From: Desulfovibrio sp.
GTDB taxonomy: Bacteria; Desulfobacterota; Desulfovibrionia; Desulfovibrionales; Desulfovibrionaceae
NCBI GenBank assembly: GCA_031281815.1
Contig: JAITEY010000203.1
Location: 1-15,911, forward strand
Reading direction: 5' to 3'
Length of the DNA: 15,911 nucleotides
In this document: piece after piece, positions 1 through 8,030 of the stretch
Position numbering within the stretch: position 1 is the first letter of the stretch
Layout: the number at the start of each line of letters is the position of its first letter
Program-made: the position numbers and the translations under genes
The notes under the pieces: generated by a model
The model's database searches: none
What the model saw: only the letters and a program-made list of their open reading frames with translations
What the model was told of the DNA's origin: nothing

Positions 1-93
1 TTTCAGATGCCGGGAAAAGAGGGATTCTATGGCGAAATTACGGACCAACAGCGAGATCTCTATTCCGCACTCGGGGTCACCCCTCCTGCATAG
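1..93 (+). CDS. C-terminal end of an unrecognised protein (partial, 5' end outside window)
   Basis: Reading from base 1, the frame is open for 30 codons and ends in TAG at 91-93. The encoded tail ends with residues YSALGVTPPA and looks like an ordinary soluble C-terminus (mixed charged residues, then a short helix-like stretch). I cannot name the family from 30 residues. An ATG lies at base 7, so a tiny free-standing ORF is formally possible, but a truncated upstream gene is more likely. It is on the same strand as mutY, 93 bp upstream of it, so the two could be co-transcribed. Confidence 0.45.
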   Translation, partial: FQMPGKEGFYGEITDQQRDLYSALGVTPPA

Positions 94-102
94 ATATATT
101 TT

Positions 103-171
103 TCCGGGATTTCAGGATACCATCTGCTCGCGACAACGGCGCAAGTCCCGGATGACAATCTCGTTGCGCCG
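103..171 (+). promoter_or_regulatory. mutY leader with two overlapping, competing hairpins
   Basis: Two perfect inverted repeats overlap in the 93-bp gap before mutY. TCCGGGA (103-109) can pair with TCCCGGA (146-152). CGGCGCAA (137-144) can pair with TTGCGCCG (164-171), and its 19-nt loop contains the TCCCGGA arm of the first. The two stems therefore either exclude each other or form a pseudoknot. The second stem ends 15 nt before the mutY ATG, and no Shine-Dalgarno sequence is evident there. No long T-run follows either stem, so a plain intrinsic terminator is not supported. A regulatory role is inference only. Confidence 0.3.
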
Positions 172-186
172 GCATACACTCGCCCC

Positions 187-1383
187 ATGAGCGGAACATC
201 ACGGCAACAGGCCGCACGGCCGCTTGCCCTTCCCGGTCTTGAGCGCGGCACACTGCTCCCGCCCGAAGACCATATCCCGCAAGTGCAGGCGGCCCTGCTC
301 GACTGGTTCGCCGCGCACGGCCGTCCCCTGCCTTGGCGTGTCGACTACACGCCGTACGAAGTCTGGATTTCCGAAGTCATGCTTCAGCAGACGCAGATGG
401 ACCGGGGCGTACTCTATTTCACGCGCTGGATACGTCGTTTTCCGGATATTGCCGCATTGGCGGCCGCTTCCGAAGACGAGGTGCTGCGTCTTTGGGAAGG
501 GCTCGGCTATTATTCGCGCGCCCGCCGGCTGCATGCGGCGGCCCGGCGGATTATGGAACACCGCGGCGGCGTTTTTCCTTCAACGCTGCCCGACATACGC
601 GCTTTGCCGGGCGTGGGCGCGTATACGGCCGCCGCTGTCGCCTCCATAGCCTTCAATACGCCTGTTCCCTGCGTGGACGCCAACGTGGAGCGGGTGCTGG
701 CGCGCGTGTTCAACGTTGATTCCCCGGTCGGGCAGGCGCCCGGCGCCGAACGCATTCACCATCTGGCCGAACGCCTGCTTCCCGAAGGCAAGGCGCGCGA
801 GCACAATCAGGCCGTTATGGAACTGGGCGCTCTGGTCTGCGGCAAAAAGACGCGTTGCGGGCATTGTCCGCTGGCACCTTTCTGTCTGGCCCGGCATCAT
901 GATGTTGTCCGGCTGCGCCCTGTTCCGGGCAAAAAAACCGCCGTCACGCCGCTTGTCACGGCAGTGGGCGTGTTGCGGCACGGAGGACGCATTCTCATGC
1001 AAAAAAGGCCGGCGGCGGGGATTTGGGGAAACCTCTGGGAATTTCCGGGCGGCGCGGTGGAGGACGGCGAAGACCCGCAGGAAGCGCTGCTGCGCGTCTT
1101 TCAACGGGAAACCGGCTTCAAGGTGCGCCCGGCGTGCCGCTGCGGCGTCATCCGGCACGGCTATACCACCTACAGGATAGTCATGCACTGTTTCGGCCTG
1201 CGCTTGGCAGGAACCAACGGGGAAAGCGCAGATGAGGAAGGAGAATGTCCGCCCGCGCCGCCCTCATCCGCGCCGGTCCGCGAACGGCGCTGGGTCACGC
1301 CGGAAGAACCGGCAGCCATGCCCCTGCCCGCGCCGCACCGCAAGCTTGCGGAACGCATTGCCGCCTCCGGGATGCGCTGTTGA
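187..1383 (+). CDS. mutY: A/G-specific adenine DNA glycosylase MutY
   Basis: Base-excision repair enzyme that removes adenine mispaired with 8-oxoguanine. The 398-residue protein has the full MutY layout. The catalytic Glu lies in SEVMLQQT (Glu63), the helix-hairpin-helix is LPGVGAYTAAAV (140-151), and the catalytic Asp is in VDANVERV (Asp164). Four iron-sulfur cluster cysteines are at 218, 224, 227 and 233. A C-terminal MutT-like domain (about 255-395) contains a Nudix-like stretch (289-311). That box is degenerate (RVFQRETGF where an active Nudix has REUxEExGU), as expected for the 8-oxoG-reading domain of MutY rather than an active hydrolase. The first cysteine gap is 5 residues, whereas 6 is usual. 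The ATG at 187 gives an N-terminal extension of about 30 residues before the homologous part begins; a GTG at codon 33 is an alternative. No clear ribosome binding site is visible. The gene ends 23 bp from the convergent downstream gene. Confidence 0.95.
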   Translation: MSGTSRQQAARPLALPGLERGTLLPPEDHIPQVQAALLDWFAAHGRPLPWRVDYTPYEVWISEVMLQQTQMDRGVLYFTRWIRRFPDIAALAAASEDEVLRLWEGLGYYSRARRLHAAARRIMEHRGGVFPSTLPDIRALPGVGAYTAAAVASIAFNTPVPCVDANVERVLARVFNVDSPVGQAPGAERIHHLAERLLPEGKAREHNQAVMELGALVCGKKTRCGHCPLAPFCLARHHDVVRLRPVPGKKTAVTPLVTAVGVLRHGGRILMQKRPAAGIWGNLWEFPGGAVEDGEDPQEALLRVFQRETGFKVRPACRCGVIRHGYTTYRIVMHCFGLRLAGTNGESADEEGECPPAPPSSAPVRERRWVTPEEPAAMPLPAPHRKLAERIAASGMRC

Positions 1384-1406
1384 ACCGCGCTCGCGGACGC
1401 CGCGCG

Positions 1407-2519
1407 TCATTCCGTCTCTTCAAGTGCAGAGATATCACTGAGGATAATGGTTCGTCTCTTTTTTGTATATTCCACTTCGACCAAGCTGCCGAAATATTTC
1501 CTTGCGACTTCTTCAAGCCCGCTTTTCACTTCCGCCTTATAGACGTTCCCTTCGTCGGACGTCAGGGCGAGCGTGCCGTTTTTCCTGTCGACAATATCCA
1601 GGTAGCCCGTGAGTTTCTCGGGGTACTGCCGGGGTGTGGAACCCAGTGCCGGGACGGCGGCGCGGGCGGCCCGCTTTATCTCACTCTGGCCGGCGGAAAA
1701 CGTCACGTGTTTCGTTTTTGTCGACAGCCCGACGGTTTTGACGATTTTCCCGTCGGGCGCTATCTCTTTGACTGCCGCGATAAAATTGACAAGATAGCTT
1801 TCATCGGGAATATTCTTCTGCAATGTCTCGAAATCTCCGGAAGCTATACAATCAATATTGGTTACGACATCATTCAGGACGTCCTGCGGGTCGGGCTGAA
1901 AAAAACTGATTTGTTCTCCGGCGAGCCGGGACAGCTTCAGGGTAACGCCGAAGCTCCCCGGCGCATCGACGGCCATTTCCGTCATGAACGGACGCGCCTG
2001 AGGATCTTTTTTGCGCAAATCGGCATAAGGACGCTTGGCGACCCGCTGCGTTGTCCGCGCAAACAAACCGGTCAGACTGTCCACTCGTTTCATGACGGCC
2101 TTGATGGGCGCGGACCCGAAGCGTATGCCGTTGCCGTAAAGACGCATGCTCAACGCGGCTCCGCGCATGCGCGACGCCTGTTCGGCCCACAGCCTATCCC
2201 GTGTAATCTCATCCAGAAGCCGGTACAAATCGTTGCGCACATCCGGCGGAGGAAACCCGGCAAGTCCGAAAGCGCACAGACGTTCGGCATAGGACAGGTC
2301 GTTCCCTTTACGGGCCATTGATGCCGCATCACGATACAGGCCGGAGCGCATCGGTTCATTGTCGGGGGCGACGGACATACTCGCGGCGGCTTGTTCTTCA
2401 AAAGATGCGGCCTCAAGAAAATATCCGACAGCTTCAGCCTGTTGCCCCCCGGAAAGGGCGTCTTCGGCTCTTTGCGCGCAACGTAACGCCTCATCATGCA
2501 GTTGACGGTCAACACTCAT
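1407..2519 (-). CDS. Uncharacterised 370-residue protein, helical N-terminus plus beta-rich C-terminus
   Basis: I do not recognise a named family. The N-terminal 110 residues look like TPR-type helical hairpins rich in Ala, with the segment AERLCAFGLAGFPPPDVRNDLYRLLDEI near 78-105 (quoted here only as AERL...GLAG.PPP...LLDE). From memory, this pattern recurs in uncharacterised bacterial proteins that also carry the C-terminal features seen here: a segment with IAPDGKIVKTVGL (253-265) and a final beta-rich segment with LTGYLDIVD (303-311). There is no signal peptide, no transmembrane segment and no obvious catalytic motif. The start is well supported: AAAGGAA lies 6 nt upstream of the ATG. Base composition is visibly more AT-rich than that of the flanking arg and mutY genes, which suggests a different history. 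It stands alone between mutY and argH, so the context gives no functional clue. Confidence 0.8.
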   Translation of the reverse strand: MSVDRQLHDEALRCAQRAEDALSGGQQAEAVGYFLEAASFEEQAAASMSVAPDNEPMRSGLYRDAASMARKGNDLSYAERLCAFGLAGFPPPDVRNDLYRLLDEITRDRLWAEQASRMRGAALSMRLYGNGIRFGSAPIKAVMKRVDSLTGLFARTTQRVAKRPYADLRKKDPQARPFMTEMAVDAPGSFGVTLKLSRLAGEQISFFQPDPQDVLNDVVTNIDCIASGDFETLQKNIPDESYLVNFIAAVKEIAPDGKIVKTVGLSTKTKHVTFSAGQSEIKRAARAAVPALGSTPRQYPEKLTGYLDIVDRKNGTLALTSDEGNVYKAEVKSGLEEVARKYFGSLVEVEYTKKRRTIILSDISALEETE

Positions 2520-2539
2520 CAGATATTCCTTTATGGTTC

Positions 2540-2684
2540 CAATGTTCGGCCTTGCGCCTGCTCAGGCCGGCCCCAGTCGCCGGAGGCATGTAAATCAACA
2601 TTACAATGTTCGGCCTTGCGCCTGCTCAGGCCGAGGGTACAAGGGCGGAGCCTTGCCGCCGGAAGCATAAAAAAAGCGTTACAA
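2540..2684 (+). repeat. Tandem imperfect repeat made of palindromic-element fragments
   Basis: Two identical 30-bp copies begin at 2540 and 2604, 64 bp apart. Each starts CAATGTTCGGCC and contains the arms CGGCCT and AGGCCG, able to form a 6-bp stem. Each is followed by a GCCGGAGGC-like end and an A-rich tail (CGCCGGAGGCATGTAAA at 2579-2595; GCCGCCGGAAGCATAAAAAA at 2655-2674). The second tail closely matches the end of the element at 9981-10065. The unit sits between the argH stop (2689) and the start of the minus-strand uncharacterised gene, so it fills most of that 169-bp gap. Confidence 0.7.
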
Positions 2685-2688
2685 GGCA

Positions 2689-4054
2689 TCAGCGGCGCAG
2701 TTCCGCTATCTGGCGTTGCACGGACAGCGGACCGGTTCCCCCGGGACTTTCGCGACGGGCGACCGCGCGCTCGTAGTCCAGAACAGTACGCACATCATCC
2801 GCAATCAGCGGGTGTATACCCTGCAACACCTCCGCAGACAAATCTTCCAGCCCGCAAGCGCGGCCGGCCGCTTCATCCACGGCTTTGCCTGCCGCTCGGT
2901 ACGCATCGCGGAACGGGACACCCCGCGCCGCAAGGTAGTCGGCCAGTTCCGTAGCGTTGACGAAACCTTTGCGCAGGGCCTCGCGCATCTTTTCGGGCAC
3001 AAAAACCACCTCGCCCAGCAGCCCGGTCATCACGCGCAGGGACAACGCAACGGTTGCGTCCGCATCCAGAAACTGTTCCTTGTCTTCCTGCAGATCCCGG
3101 TTGTAAGTCATGGGCAGCCCTTTCATCACCGTCAGCAGCGAGAACAGCGCGCCGTACACGCGCCCGCATTTGCCGCGCGTCAGTTCGGCCGTGTCGGGAT
3201 TACGCTTTTGCGGCATGATGCTGGAGCCTGTGGAATACGCGTCCGGCAGCCGTATAAACCCGAAGGCGGGCGAGGCCCAAAGAATGATATCCTCGCTCAG
3301 GCGGGAAAGATGCATCATGGTGAGGGAAGCGCAAAACAGGGCTTCCAGGACGAAATCACGGTCGGACACGGCATCCATGCTGTTGCGGAAGACGCCGTGC
3401 ATGTCCAGCTCGGCGGCGACGGCCTGAGGATCCAGAGGAAAAGTCGAGCCGGCCAGGGCGGCCGCGCCCAGGGGACAGACGCGGATGCGCCCGTCCGCTT
3501 CCGCCAGCCGCTCCGCATCGCGCCGGAACATCCAGGCATACGCCAGAAGATGCTGGGCCGCGCTCACCGGCTGGGCAGGCTGCAAGTGGGTGAAACCGGG
3601 CATAAGCAGGTCAGCGTGCTGCTCAGCGCGGTCGACGAGGACGGCGCTCAGGGCGCTCAGCAACGCCCGCCAGTCGCGGGTCCTGTCCGAAACGAAAAGA
3701 CGGAAGTCGAGGGCAACCTGGTCATTGCGGCTGCGACCCGTATGCAGTTTTTTGCCGACGTCGCCCGCCAGTTCGGTCAGCCGGCGTTCGATATTCATAT
3801 GCAGGTCTTCGTCCGCGGCGCTCCAGACGAAACTTCCGGACTCGATTTCACCGAGTACCGCGTCAAGTCCCCGGATCAGCATCCCGGCCTCGTCCGCACC
3901 GATAACGCCCTGCGCGGCCAGCATGCGGGCATGAGCCTTCGACCCGGCTATGTCCTGCCGGTACATGGCGCGGTCGTAGGAAACAGACTGGGTGAATTCC
4001 TCGACAAGAGGATGCGCGCCCTGCGAAGAACGGGCGCGCGCGAGGGCGACGCCT

Positions 4055-4065
<11 letters not shown>
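2689..4065 (-). CDS. argH: Argininosuccinate lyase (last step of arginine synthesis), atypical N-terminus
   Basis: Cleaves argininosuccinate to arginine and fumarate; cytosolic homotetramer of the fumarase/aspartase superfamily. Signature regions are present: HTGRSRNDQ (108-116), THLQ with the catalytic-base His (159-162), and the flexible loop GSSIMPQKRNP with the catalytic Ser (280-290). I start the gene at the GTG at 4065 because the frame further upstream lies inside argG and does not resemble ArgH. This gives 458 residues, normal for the family, and an 11-nt overlap with the end of argG, consistent with translational coupling. The nearly invariant N-terminal LWGGRF motif is absent: the aligned residues are LARARS (8-13), immediately before the well-conserved SQGAHPLVEEF. 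No other frame supplies WGGRF, so this is not a simple frameshift. The ribosome binding site is weak. The start position is less certain than the identity. Confidence 0.9.
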
Positions 4066-5308
<1,243 letters not shown>

Positions 5309-5322
5309 CGGCATGTCCTTGT

Positions 5323-5335
5323 ACAGGTATCCTGT
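5323..5335 (-). promoter_or_regulatory. Small inverted repeat just upstream of argG
   Basis: ACAGGTATCCTGT has 5-bp perfect arms around TAT. It sits immediately before the argG ribosome binding site (AAGGA). It could be a short operator half-site pair or a small hairpin affecting argG translation. There is no direct evidence for either. Confidence 0.2.
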
Positions 5336-5347
5336 TGTATGAATGTT

Positions 5348-5390
5348 CAGTCCTTAAGCGCCGGTGCATGTTCAGGCGCTCTTCGGACTG
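5348..5390 (-). promoter_or_regulatory. Strong two-part hairpin spanning the argF stop, between argF and argG
   Basis: The outer arms CAGTCC (5348-5353) and GGACTG (5385-5390) are perfectly complementary. So are the inner arms AGCGCC (5357-5362) and GGCGCT (5375-5380), with a 12-nt loop. This makes 12 paired positions with one small internal loop. The argF stop codon (5372-5374) lies on the edge of the loop. No T-run follows on the minus strand, so it is not a textbook intrinsic terminator. It could be a processing or stability hairpin that separates argF from argGH levels. Confidence 0.45.
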
Positions 5391-6313
5391 ATCGAACGCT
5401 GTGTGCGGGCGGTTTCCTCTGTGAATACCCATTCCATAAGCGCCATTTGCATGTGCAGACGATTTTCGGCCTGATCGAACACTATAGAGGCCGGGCCTTC
5501 AAACACGTCGAAGCTGACCTCTTCGCCTTTGTGGGCAGGCAGACAGTGCATGAACAAGGCTCCGGGCGCGGCCGCGGACATGAGCGCATCATCCACGAAA
5601 AAACCTTGGAAGGCATGCTCCCTGGCCTTTTGCTCGGCTTCCTGCCCCATGGAGGCCCAGACGTCGGTGTTGACGAAATGCGCCCCGGCAACGGCTTCAC
5701 GCGGGCTGTCGGTCAGGGTGACGGCGGCGCCGGCTGCCTGCACTTCGCTCAATAGTGAGGGGTCGGGGCCGTAACCGTGAGGGCAGGCCAGCACTAGGGT
5801 GAAACCGAAGACAAGGGCGGCTTCAATAAACGAGTTAGCCATATTGTTGCCGTCGCCTACCCAGGCGACCTTGACTTTTTCAAGATCCGGCCTGCGTTCG
5901 TACATGGTGAACACGTCGCTCAACACTTGGCAGGGGTGGCCCTGGTCGGTCAGGGCGTTGATTACCGGGACGCCGCTGTATTCCGCAAGCTTACGTACTT
6001 TTTCTTCGGAAAAAGTGCGCACCACGATACCGTCGTTGTAGCGGCCTATCACCCTGGCCGTGTCTTCAAGAGGTTCGGACCGCCCGAGTTGGCTCTCCAG
6101 AGGCGTCATGAAAATGCACTGGCCGCCGAGACGCCGGATGCCGACTTCAAAAGACAACCTGGTGCGCGTTGAGGCTTTCTCGAAAAGCAGCACGATGGTT
6201 TTGCCGCGCAGAAGCTCGCTGCGGAAACGGCTTTTTTTGATTTCTCCGGCCCGGACAAGCAGGGTGCGGGCATCGGAGCCGAGGTCCCGGATTCTTATGA
6301 AATGTCTGGGCAT
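5372..6313 (-). CDS. argF: Ornithine carbamoyltransferase
   Basis: Transfers the carbamoyl group from carbamoyl phosphate to ornithine to give citrulline. The 313-residue protein carries the carbamoyl-phosphate motif STRTR (48-52), HPCQ (126-129), the ornithine-loop region DVWASMG (217-223) and the HCLP motif (256-259) with the reactive Cys. I choose the ATG at 6313 because GGAGG sits 5 nt upstream and homology begins there. The open frame upstream to 6466 is unlike any OTCase and is rejected. argF is the first gene of the argFGH cluster, with 172 bp between it and the lipoprotein gene. A promoter probably lies in that gap, but I see no convincing -35/-10 pair. Confidence 0.96.
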   Translation of the reverse strand: MPRHFIRIRDLGSDARTLLVRAGEIKKSRFRSELLRGKTIVLLFEKASTRTRLSFEVGIRRLGGQCIFMTPLESQLGRSEPLEDTARVIGRYNDGIVVRTFSEEKVRKLAEYSGVPVINALTDQGHPCQVLSDVFTMYERRPDLEKVKVAWVGDGNNMANSFIEAALVFGFTLVLACPHGYGPDPSLLSEVQAAGAAVTLTDSPREAVAGAHFVNTDVWASMGQEAEQKAREHAFQGFFVDDALMSAAAPGALFMHCLPAHKGEEVSFDVFEGPASIVFDQAENRLHMQMALMEWVFTEETARTQRSISPKSA

Positions 6314-6438
6314 AGCACCTCCATCCCGGCGACGGCGCATGGAGCGACACCATACCGGCAAATTCGACCGCTTGTAAAGAGGCGGAAAACCCCGCAGCAA
6401 CGCCGAAACGCAGCAACCGGGCCCGCAGTGAGAATGTG

Positions 6439-6473
6439 AGGCGGCTGCGTCCCCCGGACGTTTCACGCCGCCT
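6439..6473 (-). terminator. Possible terminator-like hairpin after the lipoprotein gene
   Basis: AGGCGGC (6439-6445) pairs with GCCGCCT (6467-6473), and an inner GTCC/GGAC pairing is possible. The structure starts 13 nt after the lipoprotein stop on the minus strand, a suitable place to end the trp/lipoprotein transcript before argF. There is no U-run on the minus strand after the hairpin, so intrinsic termination is uncertain. Confidence 0.3.
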
Positions 6474-6485
6474 TGTGTGCGGCCG

Positions 6486-6956
6486 CTATTCGTGCTGCAC
6501 GACGGCTCTGCCGTCCCCGAGGCCGACGACGCGTACCCTGTCGCCGCGCACGAAATATTCCGAGTTACCCTGCACTACCATGATCATCCTGCCGCCGTCC
6601 AGTTCAATGGTCAGTTGCAGGGCGGGATACCAGCGATAGGTCATATCGCTGCCGTAGCCGATGTGCGCCCCGACGGCCGCGCCGGCCAGGGCGAAGAGCT
6701 CCCGGCCCGTGCCCAGGCCGAAATAACTGCCCAGCATGCCGCCGACAACGCCGCCGGCCACGGCCGGGGCCAGGGATTTTTCTTCCTTGACCTGCACCTC
6801 GGCGACATCAACTACCCGGCCGGAACGGACGGCCTCAATGCTGCGCAGATCCCCGTCCGAGTATTGCTTGCCTCCGCACACCGTGAGCAACGCAGCTGCG
6901 AGCAGCGCGCAACAGACCGCCCGAATGCGGAATGAGTACACCAACGAACCGCGCAT
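6486..6956 (-). CDS. Small glycine-zipper lipoprotein (SlyB / 17-kDa antigen-like)
   Basis: The 156-residue protein begins with an arginine-containing n-region and a hydrophobic stretch (RAVCCALLAAALLTVC). It ends in a probable lipobox, LLTVC, with Cys27 as the lipidated residue. The -1 Val makes the lipobox less canonical than L-A/S-G-C. Residues 65-101 form a Gly/Ala-rich glycine-zipper segment (GGVVGGMLGSYFGLGTG...GAAVGAHIGYGS) typical of SlyB/PcP-like outer-membrane lipoproteins. A small beta-rich C-terminal part follows. The ATG at 6956 has an excellent AGGAGG 5 nt upstream. The gene lies 102 bp downstream of trpA on the same strand. It has no obvious role in tryptophan or arginine synthesis and is probably a bystander in envelope integrity. 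Exact function is unknown. Confidence 0.85.
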   Translation of the reverse strand: MRGSLVYSFRIRAVCCALLAAALLTVCGGKQYSDGDLRSIEAVRSGRVVDVAEVQVKEEKSLAPAVAGGVVGGMLGSYFGLGTGRELFALAGAAVGAHIGYGSDMTYRWYPALQLTIELDGGRMIMVVQGNSEYFVRGDRVRVVGLGDGRAVVQHE

Positions 6957-7058
6957 ATTGCCTCCTTGCCGCCGGATGCGTACCGGACCTGCATCAGTGC
7001 CTCGCCTGACGCGCATACAGTCGGATATCAGGCGTTATCGGCGGTCCGTCCGCAAACT

Positions 7059-8024
7059 TTACGCAAGGCGCCGCATAAAGTCGGCGGCGCTCCCGCCCGC
7101 GTCGAGAAAGCGCAGCAACGCCGACCCGACGACTACGGCCTGCGGCCGGAACGGCAGACCTTCCAACTGCGCCGGGCCGGAAAAACCGAACCCCACGGCC
7201 AAGGGCAGGGAAAAGACGCCCTTCGCCCGCGTGAACGCCTCGCCCAGTTCTTCGGCAAAGGCCGCACGCTCGCCCGTCACCCCGAGCACGGAAACCAGAT
7301 ACACATAGCCCGCCGCCCCGCGCGCATAGGCCCGCATGCGCGCAGCCGGCGTATTGACCCCCACCAGGGGGATAAGCGCCATACCCTGCGCCTCAAGAAC
7401 CGCGCGTAGCGGCCCGTCCTCGTCCACGGGCAGATCCGGAACAATGCACCCGGACACGCCCGCCGCCGCGGCATCCCGCGCGAAACGCGCCAGACCGTAC
7501 TGCAAAAAAGGATTGTAATAGCCCATAAGCACCACCGGCGCTCGACGGCCGGCCGCGCCCTCGGCCAGTTCCTCCAGAATGCCCCGTAGGCCGACGCCGG
7601 CAGCCAACGCGCGGCGCGAAGTTTCCTCCACCGTCGGACCGTCGGCGACCGGATCGGAAAAAGGCACGCCGACCTCGATAATATCCGCTCCTCCTTCGTC
7701 AAGTTCCCGAAGGGCCTCCCGAAATTTCGCCGGCGTCGGAAACCCGGCCGTGATAAAAGGGATGAACGCTACGCGCCCGGCGGCGTTCGCCTCTTCTATG
7801 CGCCGGGTGAGAACCGACGCGCTGGCCCCTTGCCCGGCACGAAGCGGCGCGGCCTGCTCCGGTCGCGGCTCCCCGGCCGGTTCCGTTGACGAAGACAAAG
7901 CGCGGCTTCCCTCTCCGGCCCGATCTATTGACGCAGACACAGTCCTGTTTCCCTCCTCGGGCTGATTCATCGGCGACGACATAGTCCGGTCCCCTCCCGC
8001 AACTTGATTCATTGACGAGGGCAT
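7059..8024 (-). CDS. trpA: Tryptophan synthase alpha chain with repeat-bearing N-terminal extension
   Basis: Cleaves indole-3-glycerol phosphate to indole and glyceraldehyde 3-phosphate, passing indole to TrpB. With the start at 8024, the catalytic Glu and Asp are in EVGVPFSDPVAD, at positions 117 and 128, which is the normal 11-residue spacing. The GYYNPFLQYG and phosphate-binding VGFGFSG and GSALL motifs are also present. I choose ATG 8024 because AAGGAGG lies 7 nt upstream, inside the end of trpB (16-nt overlap). An ATG at 8012 overlaps the trpB stop as ATGA but lacks a well-spaced ribosome binding site. The protein is 321 residues, against about 265 normally. The excess is an N-terminal Ser/Gly-rich stretch made of four 14-residue repeats (R-T/A-hydrophobic-S...), each preceded at the DNA level by a new Shine-Dalgarno-like stretch. 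Shorter forms starting at 7982 (ATG), 7940 (GTG) or 7898 (TTG) are therefore possible. Confidence 0.95.
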   Translation of the reverse strand: MPSSMNQVAGGDRTMSSPMNQPEEGNRTVSASIDRAGEGSRALSSSTEPAGEPRPEQAAPLRAGQGASASVLTRRIEEANAAGRVAFIPFITAGFPTPAKFREALRELDEGGADIIEVGVPFSDPVADGPTVEETSRRALAAGVGLRGILEELAEGAAGRRAPVVLMGYYNPFLQYGLARFARDAAAAGVSGCIVPDLPVDEDGPLRAVLEAQGMALIPLVGVNTPAARMRAYARGAAGYVYLVSVLGVTGERAAFAEELGEAFTRAKGVFSLPLAVGFGFSGPAQLEGLPFRPQAVVVGSALLRFLDAGGSAADFMRRLA

Positions 8025-8030
8025 GGTCCG
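7863..8030 (-). repeat. Four in-frame 42-bp tandem repeats, each a copy of the trpA translation-initiation region
   Basis: Units on the minus strand are 8030-7989, 7988-7947, 7946-7905 and 7904-7863. All keep the same frame. At unit codon 3 they carry ATG (8024), ATG (7982), GTG (7940) and TTG (7898). The purine-rich stretches before these codons are AAAAGGAGG, GCGGGAGGGG, CCGAGGAGGG and CCGGAGAGGG, each 7-11 nt upstream. Sequence similarity declines from unit 1 to unit 4. A very weak fifth unit might follow at 7862-7821. The repeats encode the low-complexity N-terminal extension of TrpA. Confidence 0.85.

Noticed and set aside
289..320. An active Nudix hydrolase fused to MutY (novel fusion)
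   Set aside because: A degenerate MutT-like domain at the C-terminus is standard for MutY.
2634..2684. Intrinsic terminator for argH using the T-run at 2669-2675 on the minus strand
   Set aside because: The T-run is present but no stable hairpin directly precedes it on that strand.
6314..6466. 51-residue N-terminal extension of ArgF
   Set aside because: A strong GGAGG site and the start of homology both point to the ATG at 6313.
7863..8030. CRISPR-like array
   Set aside because: The 42-bp units are directly adjacent, in frame and coding, without unique spacers.
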